Shown piece by piece: positions 57,641 to 64,000 of a DNA stretch of 64,000 nucleotides (the first letter of the stretch is position 1; every line of letters begins with the position of its first letter). The position numbers and the translations under genes are program-made. Under the pieces are notes generated by a model. That model ran no database searches. It worked only from the letters and a program-made list of their open reading frames with translations, and was not told where the DNA came from. The DNA is from CAYMCO01 sp964388955 (GTDB lineage: Bacteria; Chloroflexota; Anaerolineae; Anaerolineales; E44-bin32), in the NCBI GenBank assembly GCA_964388955.1, contig CAYMCO010000012.1:57439-121438 (forward strand). Reading direction: 5' to 3'.

Positions 57641-59956
57641 CTAGTCCAGCGGCTTTGGAATCGTGGGCTCCAACACCGTCTGGCGCACGAAGGAGTGCAG
57701 CGGCCCGCTCGCCCGCTTGACAACAACGACCGTGACGCTCGCGTCTCTCGCGATGCGCTCCGGCAGCCGGCCCAGCAATAGGTTCTTGAAGAGCGGCTCC
57801 TCCGTGGCGCCAAGGACGATGAGATCGTGGCCTTGGCTCTCAGAGATCACCGTCCTGGCCACATCCTCCCCTTCCACCAGGCTGACATCAATGGGCGCGT
57901 AGTCCACGCCCTCCATGATGTAGTCAATGGCCTGACGGACGCGGATCTTCGAGGCTTGGCTGGCGCCGGGCGGGAGCACGTGCAACAGGGTCAGCCGAGC
58001 CGGCTGGGCCTCCCCAGATAACCCCATGGCCACCGCGATCTTGACCGCCCGGCGGCTGTTCGGGCCACCTGCGACTGGCACCAGCACGGATCGGATGGGC
58101 CGGCGCTTGCGGTAGCGAACCAAGGCCACATCCACGGGCGGATCGTCAATGATCGGATCGATGACTGATCCAAAGAGCCTGCCGGATGTGTTGGTATAGC
58201 CGGGCCAACCGAGCACAATCAAGTTGGAGGCATTTTCCACAGCGGTCTTGCGGATGGCCTCCGCGACGTTGCGGCCCAGGCGGATGATAGCGTGCACGGG
58301 CACTTCCCAGCTCTTCGCCTGTTGGATGGCCACATCAAGGAAGGATCGCCCTTCCTTGAGGAATAGCCGACCCTCTCCCAGAGTCAACTGGGGGGGGACT
58401 TGTACGATATGCAGGGCAAGCATCTCGCCGTTGTTGGCTTTCGCCAATACCGAGCCGATAACGCCCAATATGCGAGCCTGCTCATTGTTCACTACGGGCA
58501 CCAGGACGGAATACTCCCGGCTTACGAGCACTTCCTCCAGCAAGATCTCCTTGGGTTTCTCCATGGCTTCGATCCCAGAGAAATACAGCGAATGTGCCAG
58601 AACCCCTGTTAGGAGCCAGGCGAGAGCTGTATACCAGGCGATCGAACTGAATGAAAACAGATGCACGGCAAGCAACACATTGCAAGCAATCGCCAATATG
58701 GGGACCCATGGAACCCACGGGATCTTGAAGGACCGAGGGAGATCGGGAAGCTTGTGCCGAATCATAAGCGCTGCGATGTTGACCTGAAGGAAAAGAAGAA
58801 GAAACATGATATCTGCTGAGGCCGCTACCGCCTCAATCGGGAGCGCCCATCCCATAGCAAGCATCAGGAGTCCGGAAAAAACGACCGCCCGATAGGGGGT
58901 GTGACGCCGCTTGTGAATATCGGCAAATAGCTCGGGCAGATTGTGATCTCTTGCCATGGCGAAGGAGACACGAGAAGAGGAATAGGTGGTCGCGTTGAGA
59001 GCTGAGACAGTGGATGCCAAGCCGCTCAGCAGCAGCACCACCCCACCGATCCCCCACGGAAACGTCTGCCGCGCCACCTCCACAATCGCCACCTCCCGCA
59101 TCTGCCCGAGGTACTCGGCTGCCGTGAGCCCGCTCGGGGCAACCGTGGCGCCAATGGCGGCCACCCCCACCAGAACGTAGATGGCCACTGCTATGGCGAT
59201 AGAAATGAAGATTGCTCGCGGGATATTCCTGCTAGGGTTGATGACCTCCTCGCCCGATTGGGCGATGATCTCGTATCCCTCGAAAGCGATGAAGGTGAGC
59301 CCCATGGCCGCCAAGACGCTGAAGAAACCGTTGGGCATGAAGTCCGTTGTGAAACGGTGAATCCAGAAATCGGATCGGGACATGGCAACCACGCCAAAAA
59401 CCACGAATATCCCCAAGATCAGGATCTTCGCCATTGTGACGACATTTCCCACTGTGCCGGTCTCGGAGACTCCGATGTAATTCAAGTATGTGAGGGCCGC
59501 AATGATGAGGGTCATCAGGATTGGAGCAAGCTGTGTCGCTGAAAGGCCGAAGGTCGGTGTGCCAACCATGATCAGCAATTCGGCGGCAAAGCGGCCGAAT
59601 GTCAAGGCATACAGGCTTCCCGCAACAGCGTGCGCGAACCAGCTCATCCAACCGGCCAAGAAGCCTTGCATCCCACCCATCGCCTCTTTGACCCACAGAT
59701 ATCCGCCCCCTGCTTCCGGATAGGCAGAGCCCAGCTCGGCGTAGGACATCGCCGTAAGCGAAGTGACCAGCCCGTTGAGAAGGAATGCCAGGATCAGGGC
59801 CGGCCCGGCCACTCCCGCCGCGATGCCCGTCAAGACGAAAATCCCCGCGCCGATCATGCCGCCCACGCCGATCATCGTGACGGTGAACAGCCCCAGATCC
59901 CGGCTCAGCGTGACTTCGCTTGTGCCTTCCATCCGGCCGGATTGATTCGCTGCCAC
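57641..59956 (-). CDS. APC-family amino acid permease fused to two USP domains
   Basis: 771 residues. An N-terminal APC transporter (about 15-455; GVGGMIGAGIFVLTG, YAELGSAYPEAGGGYLWVKEA, AFEGYEIIAQSGEEV) is followed by two universal-stress-protein domains: about 480-620 (VLGWPGYTNTSGRLFGSV) and 625-755 (ILGA-like VLGATEEPLFKNLLLG). The transporter should exchange or import amino acids or amines. The USP units may bind ATP and regulate transport. GTG start at 59956 with GAGGAG upstream; a TATAAT lies at 59994-59999. Confidence 0.88.
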   Translation of the reverse strand: MAANQSGRMEGTSEVTLSRDLGLFTVTMIGVGGMIGAGIFVLTGIAAGVAGPALILAFLLNGLVTSLTAMSYAELGSAYPEAGGGYLWVKEAMGGMQGFLAGWMSWFAHAVAGSLYALTFGRFAAELLIMVGTPTFGLSATQLAPILMTLIIAALTYLNYIGVSETGTVGNVVTMAKILILGIFVVFGVVAMSRSDFWIHRFTTDFMPNGFFSVLAAMGLTFIAFEGYEIIAQSGEEVINPSRNIPRAIFISIAIAVAIYVLVGVAAIGATVAPSGLTAAEYLGQMREVAIVEVARQTFPWGIGGVVLLLSGLASTVSALNATTYSSSRVSFAMARDHNLPELFADIHKRRHTPYRAVVFSGLLMLAMGWALPIEAVAASADIMFLLLFLQVNIAALMIRHKLPDLPRSFKIPWVPWVPILAIACNVLLAVHLFSFSSIAWYTALAWLLTGVLAHSLYFSGIEAMEKPKEILLEEVLVSREYSVLVPVVNNEQARILGVIGSVLAKANNGEMLALHIVQVPPQLTLGEGRLFLKEGRSFLDVAIQQAKSWEVPVHAIIRLGRNVAEAIRKTAVENASNLIVLGWPGYTNTSGRLFGSVIDPIIDDPPVDVALVRYRKRRPIRSVLVPVAGGPNSRRAVKIAVAMGLSGEAQPARLTLLHVLPPGASQASKIRVRQAIDYIMEGVDYAPIDVSLVEGEDVARTVISESQGHDLIVLGATEEPLFKNLLLGRLPERIARDASVTVVVVKRASGPLHSFVRQTVLEPTIPKPLD

Positions 59957-60338
59957 GCGCTCTCCTCAGCTCCACAGGTTGCAACGAACATTCATTATAT
60001 CGGGTTCCCTAAAGGGAGGAAGACCTCCACCCGCGGGGGTGCATGCGAATTCCTTTGGCGCGCAGGCTGCCTGGAGACGCTATCTACGCGCAACCCATAG
60101 TTGGGGATGGATACATCCTACATGGCCGGGTTTCTGCTCCACTCAGGCACAAGCCCGCGCACGCGTTTTCCTCAATGCAAGCGGGGAATCCGTCTATCCG
60201 CTTGAACACCACCTTAAGCCAGGCCCCTGCCCCCATCTCATCCTTTCCCGCGGGCTGCGATGCACTCTGCCCGATGATCCGAGACCGAGGGAGGGCGATG
60301 GAGGTCCCGGGGGGGAAAGCGCCGAGAGATTGGGGGGG
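59957..60338. other. Intergenic region upstream of the APC-USP gene
   Basis: 382 nt. Contains the likely APC-USP -10 (minus-strand TATAAT at 59994-59999). The rest, up to the thioredoxin stop, shows no convincing gene, hairpin or repeat. Confidence 0.45.
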
Positions 60339-61175
60339 CTAGAAGAGAATGGAGGCCAGTTCGCTTCGATACTCCCGCGTCATTGGATCCTCGTCACCCA
60401 GCAGGAAGAATAGGCCCAGGATGACATCGCGCACGAATCCATCCCGGTAGCGCTTGTCTTGGCGCAGGATATCCAGCATTCCATCCAATGCCCCGGGTAG
60501 ATTTCCGCGAATCACAAGCCGCCCGGCCTGGAAGAGACTGGCGGCCAGCGGGTCATCCTCCGGCCGAGGGCCGTCCCCCTGCACATCCGCGATCAGGCTC
60601 GCCAACGGCTTCAGCCGCTCGGCGGTGGCCCACTCCTCGCCTGCGGGAAAATTGTCGAGCACCTTGAGCGCCTCCTGCCCCTCCCCTAACATCAGCAGGC
60701 TCTCCACCAGACCCAACGCGGCCTTGGCGTTGCTGTCATCCTCCTCAAAAACCTCCCGGAAGGCCTTCTCCGCCGCTTTCCAGTGCCGGGTCGCGAGCAG
60801 GCTGCGCGCCCGCTCTAGCCCCTCATCGGCCTTGCTGGGCACCAAACGCTCCATGAACTTCCTGACCACCGGTTCCGGCTGTGCGCCCACGAATTGGGAC
60901 ACAACCTCACCGTTTTCAAAGGCCTTCACCGCCGGGATGCCCTGCACGCCGTAGCGGATCGCCAGGCTCGGATTCTCATCCACGTTCACTCTCGCCAGCC
61001 GGAAGCCACCCCCCGCCTCGATGGCCAATCGCTCCAATAACGGGCCCAGGACCTTACAGGGTCCGCACCAGGGCGCCCAGAAGTCCACCACAACGGGCAC
61101 CTCATGCGAACGCAGCAGGACCTCGTCTTCGAAGCTCTTCTCATTCACATCCAAGATATGCTCAGACAGTTCCAC
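60339..61175 (-). CDS. Thioredoxin-TPR protein (CnoX/YbbN type)
   Basis: 278 residues: an N-terminal thioredoxin domain with an intact CGPC (Cys37-Cys40, DFWAPWCGPC) and cis-Pro (GIPAV), followed by TPR-like helices (about 120-275) and a YbbN-type C-terminus. E. coli CnoX has lost one active-site Cys and acts as a holdase co-chaperone; here both Cys are present, so redox activity is likely as well. ATG at 61175. Confidence 0.9.
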   Translation of the reverse strand: MELSEHILDVNEKSFEDEVLLRSHEVPVVVDFWAPWCGPCKVLGPLLERLAIEAGGGFRLARVNVDENPSLAIRYGVQGIPAVKAFENGEVVSQFVGAQPEPVVRKFMERLVPSKADEGLERARSLLATRHWKAAEKAFREVFEEDDSNAKAALGLVESLLMLGEGQEALKVLDNFPAGEEWATAERLKPLASLIADVQGDGPRPEDDPLAASLFQAGRLVIRGNLPGALDGMLDILRQDKRYRDGFVRDVILGLFFLLGDEDPMTREYRSELASILF

Positions 61176-61255
61176 GCTTCAACTCTCCTATCGCCGATCA
61201 GATTTGCGCATCATACCTCAGAAATGCCCGCCCTGATACGGATCAGGAACGCGCA

Positions 61256-61771
61256 TCATTCTTCCCAATCGTCAGGAGCGGCCATCCCGGGCTGGTCGAT
61301 CTCCAGCACATGCCCATGCACATCGATCATCACGCGGAATCCCGCCATCCCCAAGAAGTCCCGGAAATCCGGGGGCAGACCTTGTTCGATCAAGCGGTCC
61401 ATTTGCGCATCCAGGTTCTTGAGCGAGGCGTCGATGGCAGCCTTGGTGAAGATATCCTCCTGGCCCAACATGCGCATCGTGCCCTCGCTGATGATTTCCT
61501 CATTCCCGCGAATTGCTTCCAGAAAGGTCTCTAGCACCTGCCGGTCGACCTGCGCGCTCTCGATGTGGCGCCGAAAACCATCGTCATCCACCACGTAGAA
61601 AACTTCCCCGCCGACTTCGGAGGTCTCCACGAAGTTGCCGTCCTGGTCGACAATTAGCCCTTCAAACAACGCCTGGCCTGGCAACGCTCCTTCCCTTCGC
61701 GCCGACCTCCAGTAGACGCGGCGCTCAATCCGCCGATCACGCCTTTCGATCAGCCAGACTGCCGACCACAT
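61256..61771 (-). CDS. Conserved-looking protein of unknown function
   Basis: 171 residues with no motif I recognise. It has a basic N-terminus (RRDRRIERRVYWRSARREG), a beta-rich part (LIVDQDGNFVETSEVGGEVFYVVDDDG), and an acidic helical C-terminal half ending in DWEE. No signal peptide or membrane segment. AGAGGA lies 9 nt before the ATG. Coding is supported by the smooth amino-acid composition and by its place between two real genes on the same strand. Confidence 0.6.
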   Translation of the reverse strand: MWSAVWLIERRDRRIERRVYWRSARREGALPGQALFEGLIVDQDGNFVETSEVGGEVFYVVDDDGFRRHIESAQVDRQVLETFLEAIRGNEEIISEGTMRMLGQEDIFTKAAIDASLKNLDAQMDRLIEQGLPPDFRDFLGMAGFRVMIDVHGHVLEIDQPGMAAPDDWEE

Positions 61772-61896
61772 TATGGCATATCCTCTTGCGTTCCACCGAT
61801 CAGTTCACAAGATGATAGCGGGGAAGTGTAGGAATGGTGTTAACGTCCCGGGCCCCAATGGCGCGCCCGCCAACCGGTCTGGAAGACTCCTTGCCG

Positions 61897-62913
61897 CTAC
61901 GGATGCACGTTGACCAGGGTGCCAACAGAGGCGAATTTGAACAACCACTCGGCATCTTCTGTGCGCAGATTGACGCAGCCATGGCTCATCGGCGTGCCGA
62001 AGTTGTTGTGCCAATAGGTTCCATGCAACGCATATCCGCGATAGAAATACATCGTATACGGGACGTCGGGGAGGTAGTATCCTGGGCCCGCCATGTCATC
62101 AGCCACATATTTCACATACACTCTGAATTGGCCCATCACGGTGGGATAGCGGCTCACACCCGTGGAGACTACGAAGGTCTTGACCCGCTTGTCTCCCTCA
62201 TATGCGAACACCCGCTGGGCACTCAGGTCCACATCGATCCAGCGCCCTTCCAAGGCCAATTCACTGGGATCCGTCGAGTAGTCCCAAGAGACATACGGCC
62301 CTTCGGTGGGCGTCTCAGTGGGCGTGGGCGTGTTGGTGGGCGTGGGGGTGCTTGTGGGTGTGGGGGTCGCCGTCGGTGTGCTTGTTGGAGTCGGGGTGTT
62401 TGTGGGCGTGGGGGTCAAAGAGGCCTTCACGGCAACCGCAGGCGCCATGCGCGGCTGGAGGGCGTCCGCCGGCAGATAGATCAGCCACACCGCGAGCAGA
62501 GAAGCCAGGATGCCTGCTCCGAGCAGCCAGGTCTGAGGCGACAACAGCCGCCTCGCCGCCAAGGCCTCCACCGGCGCAGTGGAAAGGTAGTACTCGCGCG
62601 GCAGCCCGCTCCGCTCGAGGGCCTGCTCACGTCTCTCCTCGGGCATTCGTCGCAACAGCCAGCGGACCGCCCTGGCCGCAGACTTGCTCTTGGGGTTGCG
62701 CTCCAGCGCTTTGGCGGCGTAGACCAGCCCCTCCGCCGGTTCGGCGGCCGCGGCCAGATAGAGCCATGGGGCCTCGGAGTCCGGCTGAAGGTCGGCCGCT
62801 TTCTGCGCCCAACGGCGCGCTTGATCCCGGGAGCCCCGAGCCAGGGCACGCTTGGCCTCCAGAAGCGCCTGGTGCCATTCCTCCGGCGATCGGGCGCTGT
62901 TCTCAGAACTCAC
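61897..62913 (-). CDS. L,D-transpeptidase (YkuD) with cytoplasmic TPR-like domain
   Basis: 338 residues: an N-terminal TPR-like cytoplasmic region (about 10-110), a transmembrane helix (about 126-146), a long Thr/Pro repeat linker (about 165-203) and a YkuD domain ending with HGTYWHNNFG and SHGCVNL, whose Cys is the nucleophile. It should form or attach 3-3 peptidoglycan cross-links. GTG start at 62913 overlaps the stop of the amidase gene (GTGA). A cytoplasmic domain joined to a wall enzyme is unusual. Confidence 0.88.
   Translation of the reverse strand: MSSENSARSPEEWHQALLEAKRALARGSRDQARRWAQKAADLQPDSEAPWLYLAAAAEPAEGLVYAAKALERNPKSKSAARAVRWLLRRMPEERREQALERSGLPREYYLSTAPVEALAARRLLSPQTWLLGAGILASLLAVWLIYLPADALQPRMAPAVAVKASLTPTPTNTPTPTSTPTATPTPTSTPTPTNTPTPTETPTEGPYVSWDYSTDPSELALEGRWIDVDLSAQRVFAYEGDKRVKTFVVSTGVSRYPTVMGQFRVYVKYVADDMAGPGYYLPDVPYTMYFYRGYALHGTYWHNNFGTPMSHGCVNLRTEDAEWLFKFASVGTLVNVHP
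62305..62416. repeat. Low-complexity G/T-rich repeat coding the Thr/Pro linker
   Basis: Tandem imperfect units of GTGGGCGTG-type sequence, coding on the minus strand for a TPTPT-like linker of the L,D-transpeptidase. Replication slippage may vary its length between strains. Confidence 0.7.
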
Positions 62914-63731
62914 TGCGTTCCGGCCCCGGGGATGTCCGTCGGCTCATTATTCACGTAGCACATAATTCCGTCCACAATCCCCTGTGCGATCTTGTCGGGG
63001 TGCTGGGTCAGGATTTCCCGATCCAGATACAGATATCCCGTCTCGATAATCACCGCCGGGGTGAGGCTGTCGATTTCATAGAACGTGTGGTATTCGGTCA
63101 TATCCCGTGTGATGCTATCTGGGTGATATGTCAGGCCTGTCTGCCTTGCATAGCGATCGGCAATGCAGGAGACCAACCGTTGGCTGCGGTCAGGAACCTG
63201 GGTGTCCATGGCGGCGGTCACTTTGTACCCGGTGGCCTGGTCGTTAATGGGCAGACACTGGTCAGCGTGGATGGAGACCAGCGCCACCGCTTGATACCCA
63301 TCCAATCGGGAGTCAAACTCCTCCAGCAGATCCACCTCAAACCCCTTGGCTTTCAGCGCTTCGACGATCTGCTGCGAGACATCCAAATTGACCTGCAGCT
63401 CGGTCAGCCCGTCTGGGCATTCGGCGCCGGGGTCCACATAGCCGGTTTGGCGGTTCAATCCCGAATGTCCTGCCACGACCCCCACCCGCAGTGACCGTTC
63501 CGCCAAGGAGGGAGTGCTCGGTGCCATGGCCATCGCAGTGGGTGCAGGTTCGGCCTCAGAGAGAAGCTGAGCGACCACATCGCCCGGATTCAAGCTCGCG
63601 GGCGCCCAAGCTGTGAAAACCGTGGCCAGCACAGCGGCCACACTGGCCGCGATCGTCAGGTTCCGGATCACCTGTCGCGCGAGCGGACCCCTGCGCCCAC
63701 CTTGCTGATCCCAAGGAGCATCGTCAGACAT
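62910..63731 (-). CDS. N-acetylmuramoyl-L-alanine amidase (Amidase_3)
   Basis: 273 residues: a membrane anchor (about 22-48), a short linker and a zinc amidase domain with metal ligands visible in AGHSG, LTELQVN (Glu) and SIHAD (His), plus the catalytic Glu in VIIETGYL. It cleaves the bond between MurNAc and L-Ala. Its stop overlaps the start of the L,D-transpeptidase, so cleavage and cross-linking enzymes are co-expressed. TATAAT on the minus strand at 63755-63760 and a purine run precede the ATG. Confidence 0.88.
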   Translation of the reverse strand: MSDDAPWDQQGGRRGPLARQVIRNLTIAASVAAVLATVFTAWAPASLNPGDVVAQLLSEAEPAPTAMAMAPSTPSLAERSLRVGVVAGHSGLNRQTGYVDPGAECPDGLTELQVNLDVSQQIVEALKAKGFEVDLLEEFDSRLDGYQAVALVSIHADQCLPINDQATGYKVTAAMDTQVPDRSQRLVSCIADRYARQTGLTYHPDSITRDMTEYHTFYEIDSLTPAVIIETGYLYLDREILTQHPDKIAQGIVDGIMCYVNNEPTDIPGAGTQ

Positions 63732-63754
63732 ATTCTCTTATCCCCGTGCGGGCC

Positions 63755-63760
63755 ATTATA
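63755..63760 (-). promoter_or_regulatory. -10 box of the amidase/L,D-transpeptidase operon
   Basis: TATAAT on the minus strand 23 nt before the ATG at 63731. The -35 is weak. Confidence 0.45.
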
Positions 63761-63983
63761 GCAAAATCGGCCGATATTTCCCTTGATGACATTGGTCCCC
63801 CGATGCAATCGCCATGCCGGTCCTGGCCGGGCACCGCACCTTGGCGCACCGGCGCGTCTCCTCCTGCAAGTGATCGGTTCAGGGATCCAACGGCCTAGGT
63901 GCAATCCACCGGGCACGCAGCCCGACGTCGCTCGATGCCGGAGGATCTGGTAGTATCTCATTGAGTGGTGTAAATACGGGCTT

Positions 63984-64000
63984 GTGAAAGTGGCCATCGT
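63984..64000 (+). CDS. Possible start of a gene cut by the window edge
   Basis: GTG followed by codons for KVAIV, a typical beginning of a Rossmann-fold protein. A TAAATA box lies 7 nt upstream, as in the leaderless starts described elsewhere. Only five codons are visible, so this is a weak call. Confidence 0.25.

Noticed and set aside
62305..62416. Possible CRISPR or minisatellite array
   Set aside because: Units are short, imperfect and without spacers; the stretch encodes the Thr/Pro linker of the L,D-transpeptidase.
62202..63494. 430-codon open frame on the plus strand
   Set aside because: Antisense to the L,D-transpeptidase and amidase genes, both of which have complete catalytic motifs and coupled starts.

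Overview
The window is gene-dense, high-GC (roughly 60-62% by eye) bacterial chromosome. Several features point to the Chloroflexota, most likely an Anaerolineae-like lineage: a DHH-CBS-tRNA nucleotidyltransferase fusion, a two-domain ThyX, LysM-M23 lipoproteins in tandem, lipoproteins with long Thr/Pro linkers, a very long SecA, and a short IF-2. This placement is inferred from gene content, not from a search. There is no CRISPR array, insertion sequence, prophage or rRNA. The only mobile-type gene is a tyrosine recombinase at the left edge that seems to have lost its catalytic residues.

Layout, left to right. 0-5 kb: degenerate recombinase, DUF47/PhoU-like protein and a tungstate ABC transporter (tupABC, minus strand) with a candidate operator. 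4.6-7.2 kb: era and purB. 7.3-16.2 kb: a minus-strand information-processing operon, nusA-ylxR-infB-rbfA-nrnA-truB-ribF-thyX. Most junctions are tight or overlapping, and the leader holds two mutually exclusive hairpins that look like an attenuator. 16.3-18.8 kb: a divergent gyrase-type A subunit. 18.9-22.9 kb: a cobalamin-riboswitch-controlled B12 uptake operon (btuF-btuC-btuD) followed by an ATP:cob(I)alamin adenosyltransferase.

23-28.7 kb: three paralogous LysM/M23 lipoproteins and a VanY-like carboxypeptidase (cell-wall remodelling). 28.7-34.8 kb: the DHH-CBS-CCA fusion, an orphan solute-binding lipoprotein, a LipM/LplA-type lipoyl ligase and a DUF4230 protein. 34.9-43 kb: DUF503, a non-canonical SDR, a two-component cluster (receiver, zinc-ribbon/MshEN histidine kinase, OmpR-type regulator), a double-HTH regulator with a TPR partner, a GNAT acetyltransferase and nicotinate phosphoribosyltransferase.

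43-54 kb: stomatin-like SPFH protein, membrane DsbA, DUF554, ComEA-like DNA-binding protein, mutM, a membrane-anchored unknown, an MBL hydrolase, the 1337-residue SecA, and tRNA-Leu(UAA) with a clear promoter. 54-64 kb: PIG-L deacetylase, a CBM9-like lipoprotein, a URO-D family protein, an APC transporter fused to two USP domains, a thioredoxin-TPR protein, an unknown protein, and an operon of N-acetylmuramoyl-L-alanine amidase and L,D-transpeptidase.

Two general features stand out. Four genes (era, lipM, mutM, DUF4230) have a -10 box 7-9 nt before an ATG and no Shine-Dalgarno, suggesting leaderless transcripts. Peptidoglycan enzymes also form two separate clusters (23-28.7 kb and 62-63.7 kb). 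All coordinates for shortened starts come from reading ribosome-binding sites and motifs by eye.
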